Assembly: GCF_003931565.1 (NCBI RefSeq)
Contig: NZ_RRYI01000006.1
Span: 1-64,000 of the forward strand
From: Caulobacter sp. 602-1
GTDB lineage: Bacteria; Pseudomonadota; Alphaproteobacteria; Caulobacterales; Caulobacteraceae
Reading direction: 5' to 3'
Length of the DNA stretch: 64,000 nucleotides
The position numbers and the translations under genes are program-made. Below the pieces are notes generated by a model. The model saw nothing but the letters and a program-made list of their open reading frames with translations. It searched no databases and had not been told where the DNA came from. The stretch's first letter is position 1. Each line of letters opens with the position of its first letter. Below are positions 25,184 to 34,917 of the stretch, piece after piece.

Positions 25184-27018
25184 CAGGAACGCGCCTTGGG
25201 GAGGGACATCACGAAGCGGGCGCCGCCGGGGGCGGGCTCCAGGGAAAGCTCGCCGCCGAACTCGGCGACGATGTCGCGGCTGATCACCAGGCCCAGGCCG
25301 AGGCCGCGCGGCTTGGTGGTCGCGAAGGGGGTGAACAGGCTCTTGGCGGCCTCGGGGGCGACTCCGGGGCCATTGTCGGCGACCACGATCCGCACCTGCG
25401 CGCGTTTGACCGCGACCTGAACCCGGATCTCCGGATTGGTCGCGCCCTCCAGCGCCTCCAGAGCGTTCTGCAGCAGGTTGACCAGCACCTGTTCCAGCCG
25501 GAAACGCTCGGCCATCACCCGGGCGGCCTCGTCCGCCTCGTCGCGGATCACCCGGACGTTCTGCTGACGCACGCGTGGGCCGACCAACAGTAGGGCGCCA
25601 TCGATGGCGTCGCGCACGGTCACCGGCGCGGCGGGCGCGCTGGACTTGCGGGCGAAGGCGCGCAGTTCGTCGGTGATCAGGCCGATACGCTCGGTCAGGC
25701 CCGCGATAAGGCCGAGATTGGCCTTGGCGGTCTTGTCGTCGGCCCGGTCCAGGAAGGCGGCGGCGTTGTCGGCATAGGCGCGGATGGCGGCGACCGGTTG
25801 GTTGATCTCGTGGGCCACGCCCGCGGCGATCTGGCCTAGGGTGGCCAGCTTGTTCGACTGCACCAGCTCGTCCTGCATCAGGTGGACGTGAGCCTCGGCG
25901 CGGCGGCGTTCCTCGATCTCGACGACCAGACGCTGGTTGGTCTCGCGCAGTTCGGTGGTGCGCTCGGCGACGCGGGCCTCCAGTTCCAGCCGGGCGGTCT
26001 CCTGGCGGGCGGCGCGGAGGCTGGCCTGACCACGCCAGCGCAGGAGGGCGAAGGCGATACCGCACACGACCAGACCGACCAGCAGGGCGATGGCTCGCGC
26101 CCCGGCGACGGCGGTCCGCAAGGTTTCGCCCACCGGCGTGAAGGTGAAGACCGTCCAGCCGGCGGCCCCCAGGTCGGCGCTGGCGGCCATGAAGCGCGTG
26201 TCGCCGTCCGCCGCCGCCGTGGTCAGGACCGGCGGCCGGCCGGCCAAGGGCGCGGGCGAGGCCTTCAGCACCGAGAACGGGGCATCGCCGAACCTGTGCT
26301 CGGTGCGCAGTTGTTCCTGCTCGGCGCGGGGCAGGCGGGTAAGTGTCGAGAACCGCCAGGCTGGGATAGAGGTCACCAGGATCACGCCGCGCGGATCGGC
26401 GACGAAGGCCGGCTCGGCGGCCGACCATTCGGCCTCCAGCGCCTCGAACTCGACCTTCACCACCACGACGCCCAGCATGCCCTCGCGCCCCTCGACGCGG
26501 CGGGACATGAACAGGCCCGGCCTGCGGCTGACCGTGCCGAGGGCGAACAGTTCGGCCACGCCCTTGGCGCTGGCCTCCTTGAAGTAGGGGCGGAAGCTAT
26601 AGTCGGAGCCGACAAAGCTGGTCGGTTCTCGCCAGTTGCTGGCGGCGATGGTCCTGCCCTTGGCGTTCAGCACATAGATCACCGCCGCGCGCGTGCCGCC
26701 GCTCAGGGTTTCCAGCTTGCGGTTCAGGGCGTCGATGCCGCGCGGATCGGCCGAGCGCAGGGTCTCGGCCACGTCCGGGTCCTGAGCCAGCACGAAGGGC
26801 AGGGAGCGGTGCTTGGCCAGTTCGCTGCGCAGCACGGCCGCGTGCAGGGTGGCGGAGGTCTGGGCCTGACGCGCCAGGTCGGCCTCGGCGCGCCGTTCGG
26901 CGACCGCGCCCGCGAAGCCGACGACCGCCGCCAGGATGATCACGCTCACCGCGAAATAGGCGGCCCAGCGGCGAACGATCGGGTCGGCGAGATTCGGCGG
27001 CCGCATGGTCGTCATCAA
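25183..27018 (-). CDS. dctB: Sensor histidine kinase DctB
   Basis: 611 residues. An N-terminal membrane helix (about 18-38) and a second one near 295-315 flank a large periplasmic double-PAS-like sensing region. A coiled-coil follows, then the DHp helix with H403 in [20 protein letters not shown] and a HATPase domain with NGPGVAPE and [10 protein letters not shown]. DctB senses external C4-dicarboxylates and phosphorylates DctD. Its stop overlaps the dctD start by one base. Divergence from dctA across a 201-base region is the classical dct arrangement. Confidence 0.92.
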   Translation of the reverse strand: MMTTMRPPNLADPIVRRWAAYFAVSVIILAAVVGFAGAVAERRAEADLARQAQTSATLHAAVLRSELAKHRSLPFVLAQDPDVAETLRSADPRGIDALNRKLETLSGGTRAAVIYVLNAKGRTIAASNWREPTSFVGSDYSFRPYFKEASAKGVAELFALGTVSRRPGLFMSRRVEGREGMLGVVVVKVEFEALEAEWSAAEPAFVADPRGVILVTSIPAWRFSTLTRLPRAEQEQLRTEHRFGDAPFSVLKASPAPLAGRPPVLTTAAADGDTRFMAASADLGAAGWTVFTFTPVGETLRTAVAGARAIALLVGLVVCGIAFALLRWRGQASLRAARQETARLELEARVAERTTELRETNQRLVVEIEERRRAEAHVHLMQDELVQSNKLATLGQIAAGVAHEINQPVAAIRAYADNAAAFLDRADDKTAKANLGLIAGLTERIGLITDELRAFARKSSAPAAPVTVRDAIDGALLLVGPRVRQQNVRVIRDEADEAARVMAERFRLEQVLVNLLQNALEALEGATNPEIRVQVAVKRAQVRIVVADNGPGVAPEAAKSLFTPFATTKPRGLGLGLVISRDIVAEFGGELSLEPAPGGARFVMSLPKARS

Positions 27019-27030
27019 CGCGTTTCCAGG

Positions 27031-27083
27031 ATTTGTGTGGATTCTCGCACAAATGCCGGATTGGCTGTAGGGATTTTCGCAGT
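27031..27083. promoter_or_regulatory. Tandem operator candidate for DctD between dctB and dctA
   Basis: A 24-base inverted repeat ATTTGTG-N10-CACAAAT occupies 27031-27054. A degenerate second copy (GTAGGGATTTTCGCAGT) is at 27067-27083; the shared core GGATT(C/T)TCGC starts at 27039 and 27071, 32 bases or about three helical turns apart. DctD binds paired upstream sites ahead of sigma-54 promoters in rhizobia, so this fits. I could not find a convincing -24/-12 (TGGC/TTGC) promoter in 27085-27219. Confidence 0.5.
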
Positions 27084-27219
27084 CGGTGGCGCTGTTAGCG
27101 TCGTCTTCGAATAAGGAATATTGTTTTGAAGCAATGTCTTATGGCTTTTCTTCAGGCCGCTTGCGCGGGCTTCCGCCTGAAAGGATCGTCTATCCAGGCG
27201 CCCTGGCAAAGGGGCGCGG

Positions 27220-28590
27220 GTGGAAACGCGGCTCCAAGAGGCGACAGTGAAGACGATCCAACCGGCCGCGCCCGCGCGAGCCACTGAACGATCCCGGCCG
27301 TTCTTCCAGCACCTTTATTTCCAAGTGCTGCTCGCCATCGTCCTGGGCGGCGCCATCGGCCACTACTATCCGGAGATCGGCCAGTCGCTGAAGCCTCTGG
27401 GCGACGCCTTCATCAAGCTGGTGAAGATGGTCATCGCCCCGGTGATCTTCCTGACTGTGGTGACCGGCATCGCCGGCATGCGGGACCTGGAAAAGGTCGG
27501 CCGCGTGGCCATCAAGGCGCTGGTCTATTTCCTGATCTTCTCGACCCTGGCCCTGATCGTCGGGTTGATCGTCGCCAATGTCGTCCAGCCGGGCGCGGGC
27601 ATGAACATCGATTCCGCCACCTTGAAGACCGACAAGGTCGCCGAATACGCCGCCAAGGCGCACGACCAGAGCATCGTCGGCTTCCTGTTGCACATCATCC
27701 CGGACACCGTGGTCGGCGCCTTCGCCGAGGGCGAGATCCTGCAGGTGCTGTTGATCTCGATCCTGTTCGGCCTGTCGCTGACCCTGGTCGGCGAGCCGGC
27801 TCGCCCCGTGGTCGACTTCCTGGAGCTGGTGGCCCAGGCCTTCTTCAAGTTCGTGCACATCGTCATGAAGGCCGCCCCGCTGGGAGCCTTCGGCGCCTTC
27901 GCCTTCACGATCGGCAAGTACGGCATCGCCTCGGTCGCCAACCTGGCCATGCTGGTCGGCACCTTCTACCTGACCTCGGCGCTGTTCGTGATCGTGGTGC
28001 TGGGCGCGGTGGGTATCGCCAACGGCTTCTCGATCTTCAGCCTGATCCGCTACCTGAAGGCCGAACTGCTGCTGGTGCTGGGCACCAGTTCGTCGGAAGC
28101 CGCGCTGCCCAGCCTGATCGAGAAGCTGGAGAAGGCTGGTTGCCCGAAGTCGGTCGTCGGCCTCGTCGTCCCGCTCGGCTATTCGTTCAATCTGGACGGC
28201 ACCAACATCTACATGACCCTGGCGGCGCTGTTCATCGCCCAGGCCACCGGCGTTCACCTGTCATGGGAGCAGCAGGCGCTGCTGCTGGGCGTGGCCATGC
28301 TGAGCTCGAAGGGCGCGGCGGGCGTGACCGGCGCGGGCTTCATCACCCTGGCCGCGACCCTGTCGGTGGTCCCCTCCGTTCCGGTGGCCGGCATGGCCCT
28401 GATCCTGGGCGTCGACCGCTTCATGTCGGAGTGCCGGGCCCTGACCAACTTCACCGGCAACGCGGTGGCGGCGATCGTCGTCTCGCGCTGGGAGCGCGGC
28501 CTCGATGTCGCGGCCCTCAGGTCGGCCCTCAATCCCGAGAAACACCCGCCCGACACGAGCGGTCCCGTCCCGGACGCCGCGCGCCCTTAG
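27220..28590 (+). CDS. dctA: C4-dicarboxylate transporter DctA
   Basis: 456 residues of the dicarboxylate/amino acid:cation symporter family. Diagnostic blocks are [40 protein letters not shown] and late helices with [16 protein letters not shown]. It imports succinate, fumarate and malate through the inner membrane. Two GTG starts are plausible: 27220, after AAAGGGG, and 27247, after AAGAGG; the second gives 447 residues starting KTIQPAA after the initiator and is equally good. The divergent dctBD pair supports the assignment. Confidence 0.95.
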   Translation: METRLQEATVKTIQPAAPARATERSRPFFQHLYFQVLLAIVLGGAIGHYYPEIGQSLKPLGDAFIKLVKMVIAPVIFLTVVTGIAGMRDLEKVGRVAIKALVYFLIFSTLALIVGLIVANVVQPGAGMNIDSATLKTDKVAEYAAKAHDQSIVGFLLHIIPDTVVGAFAEGEILQVLLISILFGLSLTLVGEPARPVVDFLELVAQAFFKFVHIVMKAAPLGAFGAFAFTIGKYGIASVANLAMLVGTFYLTSALFVIVVLGAVGIANGFSIFSLIRYLKAELLLVLGTSSSEAALPSLIEKLEKAGCPKSVVGLVVPLGYSFNLDGTNIYMTLAALFIAQATGVHLSWEQQALLLGVAMLSSKGAAGVTGAGFITLAATLSVVPSVPVAGMALILGVDRFMSECRALTNFTGNAVAAIVVSRWERGLDVAALRSALNPEKHPPDTSGPVPDAARP

Positions 28591-28646
28591 GGCCGGCGGA
28601 TCCAACTCCAGAGCCTGCTCAGAACAAGAAACTTGGGGAGCTAAAC

Positions 28647-31600
28647 GTGACGCACCAAAACCTCCGTGGCCATCGCCGCCGCCTTGTCCAAGGCGTAGCC
28701 CTGGCCAGCCTGCTCGCCGCCACGGCCGCCGCCGCCCAGGAGGCGACCGACGCCACCAAGGTCGAGGAAGTCGTCGTGGTGGGCAGCCAGATCAAGGGCG
28801 CCAAGACCACGGCGGCGCTGCCGGTTACGGTGCTGGACAACAACCAGATCGCCGCCACCGGCGCGGTGTCGGGCGATGACCTGTTCCGCTCGATCCCGCA
28901 GATGGGCGATGTCTTCATCAATCCCAGCAACGCGCCGCAGACCAGCAACTCCACGCGCGGAGACGTCAACTCGATCAACCTGCGCAGCCTGGGCGTCGGC
29001 AACACCCTGGTGCTGCTGAACGGCCGCCGCCTGGTCTCGCATCCGACCAGTCAGTCGTCGGGCACCGTGCCGCTGCTGGGCTACAACGCCAACGCCATCC
29101 CGACCTCGAACCTGGATCGCCTGGAAGTGCTGCGCGACGGCGCCGCCGCGATCTACGGCGCGGACGCCGTGGCCGGCGTGGTCAATACGGTGCTACGGAC
29201 CGACTTCGACGGTCTGACCGTCGACGCCCAGTACGGCTGGGCCGAGGGCACGCACCGCAAGGAATACACCAGCAACATCTTCGCCGGCCGCAACTTCGCC
29301 GAAGGCCGGGGCAATATCTCGCTGAACGGCAACTTCACCTGGCGCACGGCCCAACGTCCCAGCGACCGGCCCTATACCGCGACCCAGGACCTGCGCTCTC
29401 TATTCGCCGGCTATCCGGAGTACGCCGCCAGCGCCGCGCCGGACAATCGCGGCAACCAGAACTCGTTCGCCAACTTCACGGTGTTCGGCGGTCCCGGCGT
29501 CATCCGCCAGGGAGCGACGGCTTTGACCTCGGCGGCCGGCGCGACCCACGTGCAGCCCAACACCATCGCCGGCTGCGCCACACAGTTGGGCGCCGGCCTG
29601 TGCCTGGGCACGGGCAACCTGGCCACCGGCAGCACGGCCAACGCCTACCGTTACAACGCGGTGCAGAACGACGCGACGACCATCGCGCCGGAGATCGAGC
29701 GCCAGAACGTCTTCCTGAACGGCCACTACGACATCGGCGACACCCTGACGGCCTATGGCGAGATCGGCCTCTATCACGCCACGTCGGAGGGCCTGACGAC
29801 CCAGGGCACCAGCCTGGTGGCGATCGGGGTCCCGGGCAGCAACTACTGGAATCCGTTTGGCCCGGTGACCTTCGCCGACGGTACGGTCAATCCCAACCGC
29901 TTGCCGAACCTGACCAACGTGCCGGCCGCCGGCCTGCCGGTGACCTTCACCAACTACCGCTTCAACGACCTGGGACCGAGCAAGGTCGAGGTCGAGAACT
30001 ACCAGACCCGCTTCCTGGGCGGCCTGAAGGGCGAGCGGTGGGGCTGGTCCTGGGACTCGGCGCTGCTCTATTCCAAGGCCGACGCCAAGGACGAGAGCGA
30101 CGGCATCGACAGCAAGAAGCTGGCCGCCCAGCTGGCTCTGTCCACGCCCGACGCCTACAACCCGTTCAACGGCGGCTGCCTGGACGGCGCGGGTGGTCGT
30201 GACTGCACGCCCAGCTCCAAGGCCGCGCTGGACGCCATCCGCTTCCGCCTCAAGCGCCATTCGACCACCACCCTGACCCTGGCCGACTTCAAGGTGTCCA
30301 AGCCGGACCTGCTGACCATCTGGTCGGGCGATGTCGGCGTCGCCGCCGGCGTCGAGTTCCGTCACGAGACCCAACAGGACCGCCGCGACCCGCAGCTGGA
30401 CGGTCGTACGCCCTTCACCGACCCGGTGACGGGCAACACCAGCAACAGCAACGTCACCGGCGTCAACGACACGCCCAGCACCAAGGGTTCGCGCGACGTC
30501 GGCTCGGCCTTCGTCGAGTTCGCCCTGCCGCTTGTCTCGCCGGAGATGAACATCCCGCTGGTTCGCCGTATCGATGTCCAGCTGGCCGGCCGCTACGAGA
30601 ATTACAGCGACTTCGGTTCGGTCGCGAAGCCCAAGGTGGCCTTCGCCTGGGATGTGGTCGACGGCGTCCGTTTCCGCGGCTCCTGGCAGAAGGGCTTTCG
30701 CGCCCCGAACCTGGAGACGACCAATCCGTTCGCCTATTCGCGGACCAACACCGTCACCGACTACTACCGCTGCGAGGCCGATCTGCGGGCCGGCCGCATC
30801 TCGACCTTCAGCGCCTGTACGCGCGGCGTGGGCATCCGCTTCACGACCGCCGGCAACCCGAACCTCAAGGCCGAGGAGAGCGAGAGCTATTCGGTGGGCG
30901 TCGTGCTGCAGCCGACCTTCATTCCAGAGCAGTTCGGCCGCTTCACGGTCACCGTCGATCGCTGGCAGATCAAGCAGCAGGGCATCGTCGGTACACTGGG
31001 CTCGACCAACGCCGCCGTGCAGGACTACCTGTTCCGCCTGACGGGTTCGACCAACGCCAATGTCATCCGCGCCGCACCAACGGTAGACGACGTCGCCTTT
31101 TTCAACGGCACGGGCCTGACCCCGGTCGGCCAGATCCTTGAGATCCGCGACCAGTTCAAGAACCTGCAGCCCCAGACCGTCAGCGGCATCGACTTCGGCC
31201 TGAACTGGACGCTTCGCACCGACAAGCTGGGGCGCTTCAGCGCCAATGTCGATGGCACCTACATGGACAAGTTCTCGCAGGAACTGGCCCCGCCGATCGC
31301 CGATCTGTTCGCCGCCCGCGCGGCCGGGACGATCAACCCGGCCACGCCGCTGACCGATCCGGGCGACCTGCTGAAGCGCAACGGCAAGCCGAAGTGGAAG
31401 TGGAGCGGCACGGGCACCTGGCGCGGCGGTCCGGTCCAGATCGGCGCCTCGGTGATCTATACCGGCGCGGTGCTGGACACCGACCTGCTGTCGACCACCG
31501 GGGAGCCCTGGCGCGTGGAACCGCTGACCACGGTCAACCTCTATGGCCAGTACCGCTTCGAGCGGAAGGGCTGGGCCAACGACACCCGCATCCGGGTCGG

Positions 31601-31712
31601 GGCGCGCAACCTGTTCGACAAGGATCCGCCGCTGTCGTCGTCGGGCTACATCGGCTCGCTCTACAACCCCTATGCCCGCTACTGGTACATGAGCGTCAGC
31701 AAGTCATTCTGA
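28647..31712 (+). CDS. TonB-dependent receptor
   Basis: 1021 residues from the GTG at 28647, which has a GGGGAG Shine-Dalgarno 6 bases upstream and opens a signal peptide (about 1-31, ending AAAAQ). The frame is open further upstream but overlaps dctA and is not coding there. TonB box region VEEVVVVGSQ (about 39-48), plug domain with LRSLGVGNTLVLLNGRRLV, then a 22-strand barrel with sequence ending YWYMSVSKSF. It is the outer-membrane importer of an unknown ligand. It lies 56 bases after dctA with no strong terminator between, so it may be co-transcribed and handle a C4-dicarboxylate-related substrate; that link is inference. Confidence 0.93.
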   Translation: MTHQNLRGHRRRLVQGVALASLLAATAAAAQEATDATKVEEVVVVGSQIKGAKTTAALPVTVLDNNQIAATGAVSGDDLFRSIPQMGDVFINPSNAPQTSNSTRGDVNSINLRSLGVGNTLVLLNGRRLVSHPTSQSSGTVPLLGYNANAIPTSNLDRLEVLRDGAAAIYGADAVAGVVNTVLRTDFDGLTVDAQYGWAEGTHRKEYTSNIFAGRNFAEGRGNISLNGNFTWRTAQRPSDRPYTATQDLRSLFAGYPEYAASAAPDNRGNQNSFANFTVFGGPGVIRQGATALTSAAGATHVQPNTIAGCATQLGAGLCLGTGNLATGSTANAYRYNAVQNDATTIAPEIERQNVFLNGHYDIGDTLTAYGEIGLYHATSEGLTTQGTSLVAIGVPGSNYWNPFGPVTFADGTVNPNRLPNLTNVPAAGLPVTFTNYRFNDLGPSKVEVENYQTRFLGGLKGERWGWSWDSALLYSKADAKDESDGIDSKKLAAQLALSTPDAYNPFNGGCLDGAGGRDCTPSSKAALDAIRFRLKRHSTTTLTLADFKVSKPDLLTIWSGDVGVAAGVEFRHETQQDRRDPQLDGRTPFTDPVTGNTSNSNVTGVNDTPSTKGSRDVGSAFVEFALPLVSPEMNIPLVRRIDVQLAGRYENYSDFGSVAKPKVAFAWDVVDGVRFRGSWQKGFRAPNLETTNPFAYSRTNTVTDYYRCEADLRAGRISTFSACTRGVGIRFTTAGNPNLKAEESESYSVGVVLQPTFIPEQFGRFTVTVDRWQIKQQGIVGTLGSTNAAVQDYLFRLTGSTNANVIRAAPTVDDVAFFNGTGLTPVGQILEIRDQFKNLQPQTVSGIDFGLNWTLRTDKLGRFSANVDGTYMDKFSQELAPPIADLFAARAAGTINPATPLTDPGDLLKRNGKPKWKWSGTGTWRGGPVQIGASVIYTGAVLDTDLLSTTGEPWRVEPLTTVNLYGQYRFERKGWANDTRIRVGARNLFDKDPPLSSSGYIGSLYNPYARYWYMSVSKSF

Positions 31713-31723
31713 GGCCCAGCGCA

Positions 31724-31767
31724 CCGGCCGCTCCAACATTCTCCCAGGAGCGGCCGGCTTTCCTTCG
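31724..31767 (+). terminator. Rho-independent terminator after the TonB receptor
   Basis: Perfect 11-bp stem CCGGCCGCTCC (31724-31734) and GGAGCGGCCGG (31747-31757) with a 12-base loop, followed by CTTTCCTTCG. It begins 12 bases after the receptor stop and separates it from the next gene. Confidence 0.75.
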
Positions 31768-31795
31768 TATTTGCGTGACGAGGTTTTCGCCGGTG

Positions 31796-33139
31796 ATGAA
31801 GCTGTCCCCCAAGCTCTCGGGCGCCGCTCTGGCTTTCTGTCTGGCGATGTCCGCCACGGCCGCCTGGGCCCAAGCGCCCGTCGCAAAGACCTGTCCCGAT
31901 GGCCTGCCGGCCGAGACCAAATGTATGGCCGGCCAGGACATCAATGGCGCCTACTATTGGATCGCTATTCCAAAGGCTTGGAACGGGACGCTTGTCCTGC
32001 ATACCCATGGCGGGCCGCGCTTGAAGAAGCCCAAGCCCGACGACGCGATCGAGGATCTGCAGCGCTTCGCCGTCACCGTCGCCGAGGGTTATGCTTGGGC
32101 CGGCTCCAACTATCGCCGCGAAGGCTACGGCGTCCGCTCGGCCGCCGAGGACAGCGACAACCTGCGCAAATTGTTCTGGGAAAACTACGGCCGGCCCAAG
32201 CGCACCATTCTGCACGGCCAGTCCTGGGGCGGGAATGTCGCGGCCAAGACCGCCGAGCTCTACGGCAAGGACGCCGACGGCAGTCTCGTCTACGATGGCG
32301 TCATCCTCACCAGCGGCGTGGTCTCGGGCGGCACGCGCGCCTATGACTTCCGCGCCGATCTGCGGGCCGTCTACCAGTACTATTGCGGCAACCATCCGGA
32401 AAAGGGCGAGGCCCAGTATCCGTTGTGGCAGGGACAGCCGGTCGGCTCGAAGCTGACCAACAAGGAGCTCGACGAGCGGGTCAACGCCTGCACCGGCGTC
32501 GACCTGCCGGCGGGCCAGCGCACGGTGCAGCAGCGGCGCAACCTCGCCAATATCCTGGCGGTGACCAGGATCCCCGAGCGCACCCTGGGCAGCCACCTCT
32601 CCTGGGCGACCTTCACCTTTGCCGACATGGTCAACAAGCGGCTGGACGGGAAGAACCCCTTCACCAACATCGGCGTGGTCTACAAGGGTTCCGACGACGA
32701 CAAGGCGCTGAACAAGGGCGTGATCCGCTTCAAGGCCGATCCCGAGGGCGTGCGCAAGCTGGCCGACGACAGCGACCTGACCGGCAAGCTGCTGGTTCCG
32801 ACCCTGACGATGCACGCCATCGACGATCCGACCGCCTTCGTCGAACTGGAACAGGTGTTCCATGACACCGTCGCCAAGGCTGGCAAGAGCGACCTGCTGG
32901 TCCAGTCGTTCACCGACGAGCACGAGCATTCCAAGCTGGCCACGCCCGAATACGCGGCCTTGCTGCGGGCTATGACGGCCTGGATCGAGCTGGGAACCAA
33001 GCCCAGCCCCGCGACCCTTGCCGTCGGCTGCGCCGAAGCCGCCAAGACCTATGGCGAGGCCTGCCACTTCCAGGTCGACTACAAGGTCCCGGCGCTGTCG
33101 ACTCGCAGCTATCCGCGCGCCAAGCCGGGTCTGAAATAG
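31796..33139 (+). CDS. Secreted alpha/beta hydrolase
   Basis: 447 residues from ATG 31796 (GAGG 10-13 bases upstream; GTG at 31793 is an alternative). Signal peptide about 1-25 ending AAWAQ. The nucleophile elbow is GQSWGG with S143, and an oxyanion HGG lies at about 71-73. A late histidine cluster DEHEHS is a likely third triad member. The substrate is not recognisable; the size is larger than a minimal hydrolase, with a lid-like insertion after the elbow. It is separated from the TonB receptor by a strong terminator, so it probably has its own promoter. Confidence 0.8.
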   Translation: MKLSPKLSGAALAFCLAMSATAAWAQAPVAKTCPDGLPAETKCMAGQDINGAYYWIAIPKAWNGTLVLHTHGGPRLKKPKPDDAIEDLQRFAVTVAEGYAWAGSNYRREGYGVRSAAEDSDNLRKLFWENYGRPKRTILHGQSWGGNVAAKTAELYGKDADGSLVYDGVILTSGVVSGGTRAYDFRADLRAVYQYYCGNHPEKGEAQYPLWQGQPVGSKLTNKELDERVNACTGVDLPAGQRTVQQRRNLANILAVTRIPERTLGSHLSWATFTFADMVNKRLDGKNPFTNIGVVYKGSDDDKALNKGVIRFKADPEGVRKLADDSDLTGKLLVPTLTMHAIDDPTAFVELEQVFHDTVAKAGKSDLLVQSFTDEHEHSKLATPEYAALLRAMTAWIELGTKPSPATLAVGCAEAAKTYGEACHFQVDYKVPALSTRSYPRAKPGLK

Positions 33140-33265
33140 GGCGCGTGGCTGGCGAGCTTGCCGTGGGGCTGGCGGCCAATCTCAATTCCTGTTGTACGAT
33201 CGCCGGAACGAGATTGCCCACATCGTCCTCGGGCGGCCGCTGTGGGACCAGGCGAGGGGACTTCG

Positions 33266-33892
33266 GTGATCGAACTCTATCACTGCCATGACGCGCGATC
33301 GTTCCGAGCCCTTTGGGCGCTGGAGGAGATGGGGCTGGCCTATCGCCTGCACGTGTTGCCGTTCCCGCCACGCTTCCTGGCGCCCGAGTACCTGGCGCAA
33401 AATCCGCTGGGCACGATCCCGCTGTTGGTCGATGGGGAGACGCGAATGACCGAGTCGGCCGCGATCCCGCAGTATCTCGCGACACGCCATGGCTCCACGC
33501 CGCTGGCGGTCGGCGTGGACGAGCCGGACTACGGCTTGTGGCTGGACTGGATGCATCGCGGCGAGGCGACGCTGACGTTCCCGCAGACGATCGTGCTGCG
33601 CTACACCCAGCTGGAGCCCGAGGAGCGCTGGGTGAAGCAGGCGGCCGACGACTACGCCCAGTGGTTCCTGTCGCGCCTGCGCCATGTGACCCGCGCCCTG
33701 GCCGACCGCGAATGGCTGTGCGCCGGACGGTTCACCATGGCCGACGTCTGCGTGGGCTACGCCCTGCTGCTGGCCCATACGGTCGGACTGGATCACAAGT
33801 TCAGCCCGGAAGTCGCGGCCTACTGGGAGCGACTTTCCGCGCGGCCGGCGTTTCTGGCCGCCAAGGCGGCGCAGAACGTCAAGGCGGCTTGA
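33266..33892 (+). CDS. Glutathione S-transferase family protein
   Basis: 208 residues from a GTG with GAGGGG 7 bases upstream. Thioredoxin-like N-terminal domain (ELYHCHDARSFRALWALEEM) with the cis-proline region NPLGTIPLLVDGETRMTES and a conserved TESAAIPQYLA. All-helical C-terminal domain with the FTMADVCVGYALL capping box. Likely cytosolic glutathione-dependent conjugation or reduction; the substrate is unknown. It is followed by a convergent hydrolase gene 5 bases away. Confidence 0.9.
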   Translation: MIELYHCHDARSFRALWALEEMGLAYRLHVLPFPPRFLAPEYLAQNPLGTIPLLVDGETRMTESAAIPQYLATRHGSTPLAVGVDEPDYGLWLDWMHRGEATLTFPQTIVLRYTQLEPEERWVKQAADDYAQWFLSRLRHVTRALADREWLCAGRFTMADVCVGYALLLAHTVGLDHKFSPEVAAYWERLSARPAFLAAKAAQNVKAA

Positions 33893-33897
33893 GGCCG

Positions 33898-34917
33898 TCA
33901 GCCCAGCGCCTTCGACAGGCGCAGCCACAGCTGCTGGTCGAAATCCTGATCGGCCGCGGCCTGACCCATGCGGACAACGACCAGCTTGCGGCTGGTCGAG
34001 ACGTAGAGGCGACGGTCGAGCGCTCCGAACGCAGCGACTGTATCGGCGGGCGCGGCGGGAATAGGGGGCCCCGGCGTGGCGCGTCCGGTCGCTCGGATGG
34101 TCTCCGAGCCGCCGTTCAGCCACCACAGCCGGCCATAGGCGGGGTTGGTCGCCGAGCGGACGAACATCGCCTTGAGGCTTGCTTCGGAGACGATCCGCTT
34201 GCCGTCGGCCGCCTTGCCGCCGTCAAGCACGATCTGGCCGAACCGGGCGACGTCGCGCGGGCAGGTGACCAGACCCGTGGCGTTGCCGACGCTGGCGAAG
34301 GCGGCCGGCCGTTGGCGCCAGGCGGTGTCGACCATCCCGGCCGGCGCGGTCAGCCAGTCGCGGGTGATGGTCTCGAGCGGCAGCTTGGCGGCGGCGGCCA
34401 CGACGCGTTTGGTTTCCGCATAGACCGGGGTGTTATAGAAAAATCGCGTCCCCGCCGGAGCGACGAAGGCCAGCTTCTCGTCCAGGCCCGAGGCCATGGT
34501 CAGCAGATGGATCACGCGGATAGCCGCTTCCTGCTCGGGCGAAGCCTTGGACCACCCCGCGCCGATATAGTGGGCGACCGGCTTGTCGACATCGATCAGG
34601 CCCTTGTCGATGGCGATGGCGACCAGCATCGAGACGAAGCTCTTCTGCTGCGAAGCGACGTCCTCCAGCAAGGCCCCGTCCTTTGTCGTTCCGTAGGTGA
34701 AGCTGGCCCGAAACTGGCCCGCGTCGGCCGGCAGGGGCCAGTTCTTTTCGACCAGTGTCTCGCCGCGCTGGACCACCAGGAAGCCGGTGGTGTTCTGCTC
34801 GCCCAGATAGTCGAGCACCGGCCGCAGGGCCGTGGACGGCGCGGCGGCGAGGGCTGGCGAGGCCGCGAGAAGCCCCGCGCTGGCCAGAATGGTCCGGCGT
34901 GAAATCGCGAATGGCAT
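33898..34917 (-). CDS. Serine hydrolase, class C beta-lactamase-like
   Basis: 339 residues from the ATG at 34917, with a perfect GGAGG 6 bases upstream. The N-terminal segment SRRTILASAGLLAASPALAA looks like a Tat-type signal (twin Arg). Active-site S89-x2-K92 (SQQKSF) and Y161-x-N-like YNTPVY match the penicillin-binding/beta-lactamase class C fold. The family covers esterases, D-peptidases and beta-lactamases, so the substrate cannot be named. It is divergent from the M28-like gene across a 406-base region. Confidence 0.85.
   Translation of the reverse strand: MPFAISRRTILASAGLLAASPALAAAPSTALRPVLDYLGEQNTTGFLVVQRGETLVEKNWPLPADAGQFRASFTYGTTKDGALLEDVASQQKSFVSMLVAIAIDKGLIDVDKPVAHYIGAGWSKASPEQEAAIRVIHLLTMASGLDEKLAFVAPAGTRFFYNTPVYAETKRVVAAAAKLPLETITRDWLTAPAGMVDTAWRQRPAAFASVGNATGLVTCPRDVARFGQIVLDGGKAADGKRIVSEASLKAMFVRSATNPAYGRLWWLNGGSETIRATGRATPGPPIPAAPADTVAAFGALDRRLYVSTSRKLVVVRMGQAAADQDFDQQLWLRLSKALG

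Noticed and set aside
25184..26428. Upstream part of the open frame containing dctD
   Set aside because: Same-strand shadow of dctB in another frame; the receiver domain begins at the ATG 25183.
27085..27219. Sigma-54 promoter for dctA
   Set aside because: Several TGGC and TTGC words occur but none with the 7-base separation required.
28610..28622. Half copy of the 51778-51801 hairpin
   Set aside because: Only 13 bases and no second arm; could be chance, so I did not list it as a repeat.
28140..28646. N-terminal extension of the TonB receptor frame
   Set aside because: It overlaps dctA in another frame and reads as shadow; the GTG at 28647 has a good Shine-Dalgarno and opens a signal peptide.
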